64,000 nucleotides of DNA, from contig JAHLAX010000033.1 in assembly GCA_020625875.1 (NCBI GenBank), positions 1 through 64,000 on the forward strand, given 5' to 3'. Position numbers and translations under genes: made by a program. Position 1 is the first letter of the stretch. Each line of letters starts with the position of its first letter. Origin of the DNA: a bacterium. GTDB taxonomy: Bacteria; Bacillota; Clostridia; Oscillospirales; Acutalibacteraceae. This document shows positions 19,572 through 30,158 of the stretch, piece after piece. The notes beneath the pieces were generated by a model. That model saw only the letters and a list, made by a program, of their open reading frames with translations. It was not told where the DNA came from and did no database searches.

Positions 19572-20321
19572 CTATCTGTATTGTTCTATATTAATTTTCA
19601 GCCTTCCTTTTTTTGTGGTTGACAGCTGATCTTTAATTACAAATTTACCTGACCCGCGGATTGTTAAAATATCATCGGGTTTTAAAATGTAACTGACATT
19701 ATTAATTTCTGAATAATTAACAAAAACCTTAGAACTTTGTATTAATGATGCCGATTTGCCTCTGGAGAGCCTTGCGGCTGCGGCCACCACAGCGTCAAGC
19801 CTCATCGAACTTACTATCAAAGACAACGTTTCGGTACAACGCTTATACGAAATATCGCATTCATCGTCAGAAACAATGTGTACCCCTACCCTGCCGATTT
19901 TTGTAAGTTGAGATTCAATGAAACCGCTTATCTCTTGTTTAACAAATACAGCGGCACAACCTTTGTCGACAATTATGTCGCCCACACAGCTTCTCTCAAT
20001 TCCAAGGGACATCAGCGCGCCCAGAAAATCTCTGTGAGATAATGAATCTTCACTTCTGAATTTAAAACACAGTTTGTTTATCTGATAGTCATCGTCAATA
20101 ATCTCATAGTCACACGCTCTCATAACCTTGCGTGCGGCATCCGTATATCCGCCGAAAAAAGTTATTCTGTCAGCGGCATAGCTAAAATGACGAGAGATAA
20201 GATACTGTTCTTTTTCGTTCAAAAAACCAAGATAACAGGGCTTCCCTCTTATTTCGGAAAGATTCAGTACATCTTCTGCTCTGGACAGAAGATTATTATC
20301 TTCTTTATCAGAAGTATACAC
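19572..20321 (-). CDS. ylmH: YlmH family RNA-binding (S4 domain) protein
   Basis: FLNEKEQYLISR, RLDAVVAAAARLSRGKSASLIQSSKVFVNY; gene context. Confidence 0.92.
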   Translation of the reverse strand: MYTSDKEDNNLLSRAEDVLNLSEIRGKPCYLGFLNEKEQYLISRHFSYAADRITFFGGYTDAARKVMRACDYEIIDDDYQINKLCFKFRSEDSLSHRDFLGALMSLGIERSCVGDIIVDKGCAAVFVKQEISGFIESQLTKIGRVGVHIVSDDECDISYKRCTETLSLIVSSMRLDAVVAAAARLSRGKSASLIQSSKVFVNYSEINNVSYILKPDDILTIRGSGKFVIKDQLSTTKKGRLKINIEQYR

Positions 20322-20760
20322 CGCTGTTTTCTAACTCATCGAGAAGATCATCGCCTGTGAGGTCTACGTTATTGGGAATAATGATAAATGTAGATGTAGC
20401 GACTCTCTTGATTTTGCCGCGGTTAGCATACGCTACGCCGCTTAAGAAATCAATAATTCTTCTTGAAATATCCTTTTTGGTTTCTTCAAGATTAAGTACA
20501 ACAGTATGTGTTTTAATAAGCTCGTCCGCAATAGCTCGCGTTTCTTCGCCGAAGTTCTCAGGTCTGAATATAGCAACCTTAAGCTTCGCGGTAGCGCTGA
20601 TATTAACAACCTTATTACGGCGTGAAGAAGGAGTATATGTACTTACTTCCTCGTATTCCTCCTCTTCGTTTTCCGCATAACCGTATTCGTCATAACCATT
20701 ATCGTACTCCTCGTCGGGAGCGTCCCACATACGTTTAAACTTGTCTACAAAATTCGCCAT
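20308..20760 (-). CDS. sepF: cell division protein SepF
   Basis: MANFVDKFKRMW; KVAIFRPENFGEE, VVLNLEETKKDISRRIIDFLSG. Confidence 0.94.
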   Translation of the reverse strand: MANFVDKFKRMWDAPDEEYDNGYDEYGYAENEEEEYEEVSTYTPSSRRNKVVNISATAKLKVAIFRPENFGEETRAIADELIKTHTVVLNLEETKKDISRRIIDFLSGVAYANRGKIKRVATSTFIIIPNNVDLTGDDLLDELENSGVYF

Positions 20761-20776
20761 TATCGTATCCTCCAAA

Positions 20777-21493
20777 TTAAATGTTATAATTACGAGCGCC
20801 AAAAAGCGAAGAGCCTACCCGCACCATATTAGCGCCTGACAAAATTGCTTCATAATAATCAGCGGACATTCCCATTGATAAAATGTCCATAGAAATATTA
20901 TCTATGTTTTTGCCTGAAATGTCAATAAATATATTGTTCATTTTATCAAAAAATTTAGAAATTTTTTGTTTACTATCACAAATCGGCGGTATAGTCATCA
21001 GACCTTTGACAGAAATATTCTCAAAATCCTTTATCTCGTCAAGCAATTCTAAAAGCCCATCGGGCATAACGCCGCTTTTGTTCTCCTCAGAGCCGATATT
21101 GACCTCTACAAGAACATTTGTAGTAAGATTGTTTTTAGCTGACTGCTTTGAAATCTCTTTAGCCAGCTTAACGGAATCAACGGATTGAATCATATCAACT
21201 TTATCGATAATCTGACGAACCTTGTTAGTCTGCAAATGACCGATAAACTGAAGCGAAGCGTCATTAAGATTATACTTGTCGTATTTTGAAAGGAGCTCTT
21301 GTGCTTTATTTTCACCTATATATTTTAAGCCGAGAGATATTGCGTAATTGATAACTTCAGCGTCAACGGTTTTTGTCGCTGCAAGGAATGTAATATCATC
21401 CCTGCTCTTGCCAACCTTTGATGCCGCTTCAGCGATTCTTTCTTCAATTGTATAATAATTGCGTTTTACGTTATCTAATAACTTTTCCGTCAT
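20777..21493 (-). CDS. yggS: YggS family PLP homeostasis protein
   Basis: FLAATKTV, GENKAQELLSK, HFIGHLQTNK-like FIGHLQTNKVR, LSMGMSADYYEAI. Confidence 0.95.
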   Translation of the reverse strand: MTEKLLDNVKRNYYTIEERIAEAASKVGKSRDDITFLAATKTVDAEVINYAISLGLKYIGENKAQELLSKYDKYNLNDASLQFIGHLQTNKVRQIIDKVDMIQSVDSVKLAKEISKQSAKNNLTTNVLVEVNIGSEENKSGVMPDGLLELLDEIKDFENISVKGLMTIPPICDSKQKISKFFDKMNNIFIDISGKNIDNISMDILSMGMSADYYEAILSGANMVRVGSSLFGARNYNI

Positions 21494-22766
21494 ACAGATT
21501 ATCTCCTTTCACTACAACCTGGTCATATAATTCAAGTGTTTCTCCTGTGAAAAGCGCGGTGTTCTCGGTAGATGGGTCACACAAAACATAATCACTTGAA
21601 GAATAGATAATAGAAATCTCTTTGAACTGAAGCTCAGAACCGTGAAGAACATAAACGCCCTGAACCTGTTTTTCTTTGGTAATCTTATTACCGTTTTTAT
21701 CTTTTACAGTTTTATTAACAACATCTTCATGTATAGCGCGTTTAGCGACTTTAATTCCTTCATATGAAAGTGTGGTGATTTCAAGCTTTTCGTTTCTCGC
21801 GGTTGAAAGATAACTGTTCATAAAGTCGCACAGCAATACCAAAACAGCGCTTTTGCGCTTTGAGCCCTGATTAATCGAGTATATTGTAGCCGGGATTTTC
21901 TCGGTTGTAAGCGACGGCATTTTTACATAAATTGAAATTTTATTATTATGAAGCTTTGTCAACGCTATAGCGTCATCAGCGCTGATTTCACAAACAATAT
22001 ACCACTCTGGATTTGTAACGACTTTGCCGATAACGTTATTAGGAATACTTTTCTTTTTAATATTCTTTAAATCTTCAAGGCGTATTTTATCGACTTTATT
22101 ATAATTGAATGTTTTTTCATAACCATCAGGAGAAGAAATAAAATATCCAGCTTTATCAGAAGATATATTGCCTATGCTTTCGGAACAGTTCTTTTCAAGA
22201 TCGTTCTTTTTGCTCTTAAGCTGCGAAATTTTAGACGAAAAGTCTTTGGCTTCGCCTGTAATCATCTGACGGTTACAAATCGAAAGCAAAAGATTATTAC
22301 AGGTTTTCTTAGCAGTCATATACTCGCCTGAATTCACATCAGTTAAAACAGAATAAATATTCGAGTTAATCTGAGCGTCAACAGTATCAAGACTTACACT
22401 GTCTTTATAGAAGGTTTCGCTTAATTCTCTAAGACTGTTGATTTGTGAGTTAATTGTTTTTATCTGCTGACGATATATCGCGTCATTTTCGTTGTTGAAT
22501 ACATCGGCTATTGTCTGACCGACGCTTACATCATCACCGTTATTCACGCTGTACGAAAGAACACCGTCAGATTGATTTGTAATATATTTTTCGTCTCGAA
22601 CAACAAAACAATCGGTATAAATAACATTATTTACGCTAGTATTAACAGCTTCTTCCGTATCAACCGTTTTAGCAAAGTTAGAATCGGTAATTAAATAAGC
22701 TAAATATGAAATTATCAGAATTAATAAAACCGCAATAAGTATTCGTTTAAACAATAATTTATCCAT
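21471..22766 (-). CDS. HlyD-like membrane-fusion/adaptor domain protein
   Basis: N-terminal TM, DGVLSYSVNNGDDVSVGQTIADVF lipoyl-like segment, coiled coil. Confidence 0.65.
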   Translation of the reverse strand: MDKLLFKRILIAVLLILIISYLAYLITDSNFAKTVDTEEAVNTSVNNVIYTDCFVVRDEKYITNQSDGVLSYSVNNGDDVSVGQTIADVFNNENDAIYRQQIKTINSQINSLRELSETFYKDSVSLDTVDAQINSNIYSVLTDVNSGEYMTAKKTCNNLLLSICNRQMITGEAKDFSSKISQLKSKKNDLEKNCSESIGNISSDKAGYFISSPDGYEKTFNYNKVDKIRLEDLKNIKKKSIPNNVIGKVVTNPEWYIVCEISADDAIALTKLHNNKISIYVKMPSLTTEKIPATIYSINQGSKRKSAVLVLLCDFMNSYLSTARNEKLEITTLSYEGIKVAKRAIHEDVVNKTVKDKNGNKITKEKQVQGVYVLHGSELQFKEISIIYSSSDYVLCDPSTENTALFTGETLELYDQVVVKGDNLYDGKVIR

Positions 22767-23700
22767 ATATAAAACCTCGTATGGTGTTATTAATCATATC
22801 AAATTGCTCTTCTGCAGATATATATTCATCAATGTTTATCCAGACAATGCTTTCATTACGTCTGAACCATGTTAACTGGCGTTTAGCGTAATGTCTGGTT
22901 TCTGTTTTTAACCTGTTTATACAGGATTCCAAATCTGACTCACCGTCAAAATATGGCTTGAATTGCTGGTATCCAATTGCTTTTGAAGCTGTTGGGCTTA
23001 AATCAGAGTTAAGCATTTTTTCAGCTTCTTCTATCAGACCGTTTTTAATCATTATATCAACGCGTTTGTTGATTCTGTCGTAGATATAGCTTCTATCTTT
23101 GGCTGTAAGACCTATAGTCAACGACTCAAACGGACTTTCATTCAGCTTACTGTTCTTAATCTGTTCAGTTATTGTAATGCCGGTCGTTTTATAAAACTCT
23201 ATAGCGCGGATAATACGTTTGGGATTGACTTCTGTTGAAAGACGTTCAGCCGATTCAGGATCAACCTCACGAAGAATATCAAGCATATAGTCAACGCCGT
23301 TTTCTTCATAAAGTTTTTTGAGCTCTGAGCGGGTTTCAGGGTTGTTGCTGTTATCGACAAAATCAATATCACTTAGTAGAGAGTCAACATATAATCCTGT
23401 TCCGCCGCAAATTACAGGAAGCTTGTCTTTTTTAGTTATTTCTTTTATAGCTTCTTTAGCGTCAATTACGAATTGACCGACGGAATAGCTCTCGTCAATA
23501 TCAAGAAAGTCTAATAAATGATGAGAAATTCCACTCTGTTCTTGTATTGTCGGCTTAGCTGTAGCGATGTCCATTCCCTTATAAATCTGCATACTGTCAG
23601 CGGAAATGATTTCACCGTTAAATCTTTTGGCGATTTCAACAGAGAGCGCGGTTTTGCCTGAAGCGGTAGGTCCAACGATAGTAATTATTTTTGTTTTCAT
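22759..23700 (-). CDS. miaA: tRNA dimethylallyltransferase
   Basis: IVGPTASGKTALSVEIAKRF, ISADSMQIYKGMDIATAKP. Confidence 0.97.
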   Translation of the reverse strand: MKTKIITIVGPTASGKTALSVEIAKRFNGEIISADSMQIYKGMDIATAKPTIQEQSGISHHLLDFLDIDESYSVGQFVIDAKEAIKEITKKDKLPVICGGTGLYVDSLLSDIDFVDNSNNPETRSELKKLYEENGVDYMLDILREVDPESAERLSTEVNPKRIIRAIEFYKTTGITITEQIKNSKLNESPFESLTIGLTAKDRSYIYDRINKRVDIMIKNGLIEEAEKMLNSDLSPTASKAIGYQQFKPYFDGESDLESCINRLKTETRHYAKRQLTWFRRNESIVWINIDEYISAEEQFDMINNTIRGFIYG

Positions 23701-25625
23701 TGTATTCTGCCAAACTGCTTTTCAAGCTCATAACGACTCATAACAACACATACAGGTCTGCCGTGTGGGCAATAGCGTAAGGTTGGGTCGTTATCAAGCT
23801 TATTGGCTATATCAATCAATTCCTCACGGGTGCTGATATTGCCGCCTTTAATAGCACTTCTGCACGCGACATTATGATATACCCAGTCCATCTTCTCGCT
23901 TCTTATATCTGATTTATGCTGAGCGATATAACCCGCCATCTCAATAACGGAACTCTCTATATCGTCTAAATCAAGATACTGCGGAGCGGCGCGAACTATA
24001 AGCGTGCCGTTACCAAAATCATCGACATCAAAAGCGCATTCTTTGAACATATCGAGATTATCAATAGCGTACTCGTAATCGGATTTATTCAGCACAACAG
24101 TAACAGGCTGCAGCAGAATTTGAGAAAATCCCGCTCCGCGTTCTTTCTTGAGCTTTTCATAAATCATACGCTCGTGAGCCGCGTGTTTATCTATTATAAC
24201 AATTTCTTTATCGTTCTTCTCGACTATAATGTATGTATTAAAAGCCTCGCCGACAAATTTAAGCTTATTCTCAGGCTGTTCATATAAAGGCTGGGGCTCA
24301 GTAACAACCGCAGGTTGTTCAATAAATTCTTCCGTCTTTTTTTCTTCAACCTTTTTTGTAATTATATTGTTAATTTTTTCTTCACGCTTAATAGATTCTT
24401 TTGAGTAAACTTCAAAAGGATTATCGTCTACATCGCTTACTGAAACATTTAGAACCGAGTCAATAGGTTTATTATTTATCTGGTTAAGCTCGGAAAATGG
24501 ATTGTCGGGCTTTACAGGTTCTGGTTTCTCAGGTTTTTTAAAAGAAGACGGAGCGGTGACAAACGCCTTGGGCTGACGAATTTCTGAAAAAGCGTTTTCC
24601 TTTTCATGTCCTTTAAAAGTTATTTCTTTGCGCTTATCTTTAGACGATAAGCAAGTTTTTACAGCGTGATAAACGGCGTCAAAAATCGGTCGCTCATTTA
24701 CGAAACGAACCTGAATTTTGGACGGATGAACATTAACGTCTATAGCCTCAAAAGGAACAGTAATATGCAAAACACAAGCCGGAAACTTGCCGACCATTAC
24801 GCTGCCTTTGCAGGCTTCTTCAAGAGCCGCGGTGGCTGTGCCTGATTTGACATAGCGGCCGTTAATAAAAAAATTCTGCATATTGCGGTTAGGCCGCGCG
24901 TTGATTGGTAATGAAATATACCCCTGAACTTTTATAGCGTTCAGCTCATAATTTACAGGAATTAATCCTTGAACAAAATCACGACCGTATACGGAATAAG
25001 CGGCAGATTTTATTTTGCCGTCGCCTGAAGTTGTGAGCACTCTCTTGCCGTCTCGTATAAACGTAAAGGCGATTTCGGGATGTGATAAAGCGATTTTATC
25101 AATCACATTGGCTACAGCGTTACCCTCTGCCCTGTCTTTCTTCAAGAATTTCATTCGAGCGGGAATATTATAGAACAAATCTCTGACTATAATCGTAGTG
25201 CCTTTCGGGCATCCAGCGTCGTCAAATGACAACTCCTCTCCGCCGTCTATCTCATAAGATGTGCCTATGCTTTCGCTCTCGTGGCATGTAAGAAGCTGAA
25301 GCTTTGAAACTGAAGAAATTGAAGCTAAAGCCTCTCCCCTGAAGCCTAAAGTTGAAATACAATCAAGATCATTTTCGAGCTTGATTTTACTTGTAGCGTG
25401 CGGCAGAAAAGCGAGCTTTACATCATCGCGCATAATACCGCAACCATTATCTGTTACGCGCATAAGGGTTATACCGCCGTTCTGAATTTCAACGGTAATA
25501 TCTGTAGCGCCAGCGTCTATTGAGTTTTCAATGAGCTCTTTAATCGCGGAGGCAGGTCTTTCGACAACCTCGCCCGCGGCGATAAGTTCAGCAACGTGCT
25601 TATCAAGTACGTTAATGACGCCCAT
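23697..25625 (-). CDS. mutL: DNA mismatch repair endonuclease MutL
   Basis: GEVVERPASAIKELIENSIDAG, GFRGEALASI, C-terminal DKHAAHERMIYE, CPHGRP. Confidence 0.97.
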   Translation of the reverse strand: MGVINVLDKHVAELIAAGEVVERPASAIKELIENSIDAGATDITVEIQNGGITLMRVTDNGCGIMRDDVKLAFLPHATSKIKLENDLDCISTLGFRGEALASISSVSKLQLLTCHESESIGTSYEIDGGEELSFDDAGCPKGTTIIVRDLFYNIPARMKFLKKDRAEGNAVANVIDKIALSHPEIAFTFIRDGKRVLTTSGDGKIKSAAYSVYGRDFVQGLIPVNYELNAIKVQGYISLPINARPNRNMQNFFINGRYVKSGTATAALEEACKGSVMVGKFPACVLHITVPFEAIDVNVHPSKIQVRFVNERPIFDAVYHAVKTCLSSKDKRKEITFKGHEKENAFSEIRQPKAFVTAPSSFKKPEKPEPVKPDNPFSELNQINNKPIDSVLNVSVSDVDDNPFEVYSKESIKREEKINNIITKKVEEKKTEEFIEQPAVVTEPQPLYEQPENKLKFVGEAFNTYIIVEKNDKEIVIIDKHAAHERMIYEKLKKERGAGFSQILLQPVTVVLNKSDYEYAIDNLDMFKECAFDVDDFGNGTLIVRAAPQYLDLDDIESSVIEMAGYIAQHKSDIRSEKMDWVYHNVACRSAIKGGNISTREELIDIANKLDNDPTLRYCPHGRPVCVVMSRYELEKQFGRIQ

Positions 25626-25637
25626 CTAATCACTTCC

Positions 25638-28238
25638 TTAAATAAGATTTTTTAATTCATAAAGTAAATTCATAGCCTCAATCGGCGTTAATGTGTTCAA
25701 ATCAACCTGAGAGAGCTTTTCGGAAATTGCGGAATTTGTGTCGGGCATTAAGCTAAGCTGCTCATCCTGTTCTTCTGCTCTGGGATGTAAAACAGGTTGA
25801 ATTGTACTGTTGCCGCTCTCGAGCTCTTTTAGAATTTCTTTAGCGCGCTCAATAATAGTGTCGGGAATACCCGCGAGCTTCGCGACCTCAATGCCGTAGC
25901 TGTCGTCAGCGCCGCCTGTGACGATTCTGCGAAGGAAGGTTATATCATCACCATGCTTTTTAACAGCAATATTATAGTTGTTAACCCCTTCTATAACCTG
26001 TTCCATAACAGTCAGCTCGTGATAATGCGTGGCAAAAAGCGTTTTAGCGCCAAGCTTCTTTTTATCAGCCGCGTATTCAAGCACAGCTCTGGCGATACTC
26101 ATACCGTCAAAGGTTGAAGTACCTCTACCGATTTCATCAAATATCAGTAATGATTTTTTGGTAGCGTTAGAAACAATATGAGCGACCTCGCTCATCTCAA
26201 CCATAAACGTTGATTGGCCAGACGCAAGATCGTCAGAAGCGCCTACTCGGGTAAAGATGCTGTCTACAATACCGATTTCAGCGGATGACGCGGGAACAAA
26301 GCTGCCTATCTGAGCCATTAAAACTATTAGCGCCACCTGACGCATATATGTGGATTTGCCCGCCATATTAGGACCGGTTATTATAGCGACTCTGTTGGCT
26401 GAGCAATTGAGATAAACGTCATTCGGTACAAACGGAGCGCCTTTGAGCAAGAGTTCAACAACGGGATGACGGCTGTCTTTTAGTATAATCTTATCAGACA
26501 AATTAACCTCCGGACGAATATATCTGTTATCAGAAGCAACATTAGCCAGAGAATTAAATACATCAAGAGCCGCGATGCAGGATGCTGAACGCTGAATACG
26601 CTCAAGATTATCAGCGGTTTTCTTGCGAATACTGTCGAATATCTCATATTCAAGCGCGACAGCCTTATCTTTAGCGCCGAGGATTCTGCCCTCGAGCTCC
26701 TTTAAATCCTGCGTTATATAGCGCTCGCAGTTTGTAAGAGTTTGTTTACGAATATAAGTCTCGGGAACCAAGTCTTTATAAGAATTGGTGACCTCAATAT
26801 AATAACCGAACACGCGGTTATAGCCCACTTTTAGCTTTGGTATGCCTGTTATCTCGCGCTGTTCCTGTTCAATTTGAGAGAGCAAACCTGTTGAGTTGTT
26901 CATATCGGAGCTGACTGAGTCAAGCTCTTTGTTGTAGCCGCGCTTAATCATTCCACCCTCGCGAACCGAGAAAGGCGGATCCTCAACAATAGCGTCGTCT
27001 ATCAGCTTATAAATATCATCAAGTGTGTCGAGATTTGAACAAACGGTTTTAAGCATAGTTGACGTGCATCCGCTCAAAAGCTCCTTGATTTGCGGGAGCT
27101 TTTCTATAGCTGACGAAAGTGAGCGAAGCTCACGCGCGTTAGCCGAGCCGTAGACAATCTTTGTCATAATACGCTCAATATCTAGAATACCAATCAAAGC
27201 GGCAGTTAAATCCAGCCTGAGAACAGTGTCGTTAACAAGCTCCTCTACAGCGCTTTGACGGTTAATAATCTTTGTTATATTAAGAAGCGGTTTTTCTACC
27301 CAGCTTCTGAGCAAGCGCTTGCCCATAGAGGTCTTGGTCTTATCAAGAACCCACAGAAGCGAGCCGCGCTTTTCTTTGTTGAGCATAGTCTGAGTAAGCT
27401 CAAGGTTGCGTTGAGTATTGAAATCAAGCTTCATAAACTGGTCTTCTGTGAATAAATCAATATGAGTAATGCGTTCGAGACCTGTTTTTTGTGTATCTTT
27501 TAAATATGTAAGCAGAGCTCCCAGAGTTGAAACAAGGATATGCTTGTCCTCGACAGTTGAATAATCGTTCTTAAACTGATTTTTGACAATATCAAGACAA
27601 GTTATATAAGCAAAATTCTCATCAGGATACATCTCTACTGAAGCCGAGAGCTTGTCCTTAATGAAACTAGCTAAATCCTTAAGCTTTATAATATCTCCGC
27701 CGATTAAAATCTCACGGGGATTGTAGCTTGAAAGCTGAGATTTAATCCTCTCGAGTATATCTTTACCGCTGAAATCTGTAGCGTATAATTCTCCTGTAGA
27801 AATATCGCAAAAACACATTGCGACATTTTTACCCTCGGAATAAATACATGAAATATAGTTGTTGCGGCTTTCGTCAAGCATACTGCTCTCGATTACAGTA
27901 CCCGGAGTTACAACACGGACAATATCGCGCTTGACAATAGTTTTAGTCTTTGAGGGGTCTTCCATTTGCTCGCAGATAGCGACCTTATAACCTTTTTGAA
28001 CAAGGCGCGCAATATAGCCCTCACAGCTGTGGAAAGGCACACCGCACATCGGCGCGCGCTCCTCAAGCCCGCAGTCTCTGCCTGTAAGAGTGAGTTCAAG
28101 CTCCTGTGACGCTAATTTTGCGTCGTCAAAGAACATCTCGTAAAAATCGCCGAGACGAAAGAACAGAATACTATCTTTGTTTTCATCTTTAATTTTAAGG
28201 TATTGCTGCATCATAGGGGATAATTTCTGTTCAGCCAT
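25638..28238 (-). CDS. mutS: DNA mismatch repair protein MutS
   Basis: FRLGDFYEMFFDDA, ITGPNMAGKSTYMRQ, DEIGRGTSTFDG. Confidence 0.98.
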   Translation of the reverse strand: MAEQKLSPMMQQYLKIKDENKDSILFFRLGDFYEMFFDDAKLASQELELTLTGRDCGLEERAPMCGVPFHSCEGYIARLVQKGYKVAICEQMEDPSKTKTIVKRDIVRVVTPGTVIESSMLDESRNNYISCIYSEGKNVAMCFCDISTGELYATDFSGKDILERIKSQLSSYNPREILIGGDIIKLKDLASFIKDKLSASVEMYPDENFAYITCLDIVKNQFKNDYSTVEDKHILVSTLGALLTYLKDTQKTGLERITHIDLFTEDQFMKLDFNTQRNLELTQTMLNKEKRGSLLWVLDKTKTSMGKRLLRSWVEKPLLNITKIINRQSAVEELVNDTVLRLDLTAALIGILDIERIMTKIVYGSANARELRSLSSAIEKLPQIKELLSGCTSTMLKTVCSNLDTLDDIYKLIDDAIVEDPPFSVREGGMIKRGYNKELDSVSSDMNNSTGLLSQIEQEQREITGIPKLKVGYNRVFGYYIEVTNSYKDLVPETYIRKQTLTNCERYITQDLKELEGRILGAKDKAVALEYEIFDSIRKKTADNLERIQRSASCIAALDVFNSLANVASDNRYIRPEVNLSDKIILKDSRHPVVELLLKGAPFVPNDVYLNCSANRVAIITGPNMAGKSTYMRQVALIVLMAQIGSFVPASSAEIGIVDSIFTRVGASDDLASGQSTFMVEMSEVAHIVSNATKKSLLIFDEIGRGTSTFDGMSIARAVLEYAADKKKLGAKTLFATHYHELTVMEQVIEGVNNYNIAVKKHGDDITFLRRIVTGGADDSYGIEVAKLAGIPDTIIERAKEILKELESGNSTIQPVLHPRAEEQDEQLSLMPDTNSAISEKLSQVDLNTLTPIEAMNLLYELKNLI

Positions 28239-28264
28239 AACTTACTCCTTAATAGTTTCTTGCT

Positions 28265-28669
28265 TTAGCCGCAACCGCCGCAGGTTGAGCAGCTTCCTGT
28301 GCAGGAAGCGTCAAAGTCAGTAGTATTCGGGTCTTCGCCCGCGATACAATTCTGTAAAATTGTATTTACTCTAACGGTTAATGTGTCATACTTTTGTTTA
28401 GCCTCATTATAAGCTGTCATATGCTCGTTAGACATAATATCTGAATAAACCTTCTGCATATCCATATTAAGCTGTTTAACTTTTTCGGGGTCTTTCTGAG
28501 CTTTAGCGTTTTCGGTGTTAATTGATAAGCGCTTAAGGTTAAACTCTTTGATAAGCTCCTGAAGCTCATTGTCAGCGTCAGCCGCTTTTTCAGCTTCTTT
28601 CATTTTCAAATAGCTTTCGTCGGCTTGAATCATTCTGCCGAGCTCTCTAACCTGTTCTATAATATCCAT
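28265..28669 (-). CDS. YlbF/YmcA (RicA/RicF) family protein with Cys-rich tail
   Basis: YlbF-like helical protein; C-terminus CTGSCSTCGGCG; adjacent to miaB. Confidence 0.75.
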   Translation of the reverse strand: MDIIEQVRELGRMIQADESYLKMKEAEKAADADNELQELIKEFNLKRLSINTENAKAQKDPEKVKQLNMDMQKVYSDIMSNEHMTAYNEAKQKYDTLTVRVNTILQNCIAGEDPNTTDFDASCTGSCSTCGGCG

Positions 28670-28683
28670 AAAACAATCTCCTT

Positions 28684-30102
28684 TTATACAAAATCGCCTT
28701 TCAGTATCCAGTTACCAGCGTTGGTAATCTTTACATTTTGAAAGGTTCCTATAAGTTCTTTACCGCCCTTAGCCTCAACAACAATGTTGCCGGAGGTGCG
28801 GGCGTTAAGAATATTATCCTTGCCCTTCTCGTTTTCAACAAGAACCTTTTGAGTTGTGCCAATCATCGACTTGCAGCGCTTTGCCGCGATTTCCTCCTGA
28901 ACGTCTAAAAGCTCCTGAAACCACTTTGATTTCTCAGCGGCGCTAATCGGGTCATCCATCGAGGCGGCGGGTGTGCCGACTCTTGGCGAATAAATAAATG
29001 TGAACAACGAGGTGTATTCAACCTCACGAATCAATGATAAGGTTTGTTTGAAATCCTCGTATGTTTCGCCAGGGAAACCGACAATAACGTCACTTGTAAG
29101 GCTGACGTCAGGGATTCTCTCTTTAGCGTAATTGATTATACCGAGATATTTCTCACGGTCATAATGACGATTCATCGCTTTGAGGATTCTGTCACTGCCT
29201 GATTGAAACGGAAGATGCAGATGCTTGCTAATATGCTTTGACTGAGCAATCGTATCAATAAGCTCTTTGGTACAATCCTTGGGATGTGAGGTCATAAACC
29301 TCAGCCAGTAATCGCCGTCAATATCGTCAATCTCTTTTATGAGTTCTGCGAAGCTCGGGCTGTTTTTAAGATTTTTACCGTAAGAATTGACATTCTGTCC
29401 TAAGAGAGTAATATCCTTATAACCTGAGTTTATCATCTCGCGGGCTTCACAAAGAATAATATCGCTTTCTCTGCTTCGCTCACGACCTCTTACATAAGGT
29501 ACAATACAATATGTACAGAAGTTGTTGCAGCCGTACATAATGGGCAGCCAGCCCTTAAACGCACCGTCACGCTTTACGGGAATACCCTCGTGAACCAGAC
29601 TGTCATCATTATCCCTGACATATACCCTCTTACCGCTCGATAAAGAACGATATAAAAGCTCAGGGAACTGATGAAGCGCGTGAGTGCCGAATACAAGACC
29701 GACATAAGGAAAGCTCTTGTACATTCTCTCGGCAATATGCTTTTGTTCCATCATACAGCCGCAAAGAGCGATTAAAGTGCGAGGATATTTGAGCTTAAGG
29801 TTCTTTAAAGCGCCAACATTACCGAAAACCCTGTCCTCGGCGTGTTCTCTTACAGCGCAGGTATTGAACAGAATAAAATCAGCGTTGTCGGGCTTATCTT
29901 CAAACTCAAAGCCCGCCTTCTGAAGCATACCCTTTATTCTCTCACCGTCGGCTACATTCTGCTGACAGCCGTATGTGCGGATAAAGGCAATCGGCTTTTC
30001 CCCGCGTTTGCGGTCCTGCATAATTTCATATATTAAATTAAGATACTCATCCTGAGAATCATTAAAATCATTTACCGTGCTGAATTTTTCAGTCAAAGAC
30101 AA
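28684..30102 (-). CDS. miaB: tRNA (N6-isopentenyl adenosine(37)-C2)-methylthiotransferase MiaB
   Basis: TYGCQQNVADGER, radical-SAM CNNFCTYCIVPYVRGRERSR, TRAM domain. Confidence 0.97.
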   Translation of the reverse strand: MSLTEKFSTVNDFNDSQDEYLNLIYEIMQDRKRGEKPIAFIRTYGCQQNVADGERIKGMLQKAGFEFEDKPDNADFILFNTCAVREHAEDRVFGNVGALKNLKLKYPRTLIALCGCMMEQKHIAERMYKSFPYVGLVFGTHALHQFPELLYRSLSSGKRVYVRDNDDSLVHEGIPVKRDGAFKGWLPIMYGCNNFCTYCIVPYVRGRERSRESDIILCEAREMINSGYKDITLLGQNVNSYGKNLKNSPSFAELIKEIDDIDGDYWLRFMTSHPKDCTKELIDTIAQSKHISKHLHLPFQSGSDRILKAMNRHYDREKYLGIINYAKERIPDVSLTSDVIVGFPGETYEDFKQTLSLIREVEYTSLFTFIYSPRVGTPAASMDDPISAAEKSKWFQELLDVQEEIAAKRCKSMIGTTQKVLVENEKGKDNILNARTSGNIVVEAKGGKELIGTFQNVKITNAGNWILKGDFV

Positions 30103-30129
30103 TACCCCAATCTAATTTACTATCCATAG

Positions 30130-30158
30130 AATTATAGCACAAATCAAATTGCAATACA
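30130..30158 (-). promoter_or_regulatory. sigma-A promoter of miaB
   Basis: minus strand TTGTAT-17-TATAAT. Confidence 0.55.
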
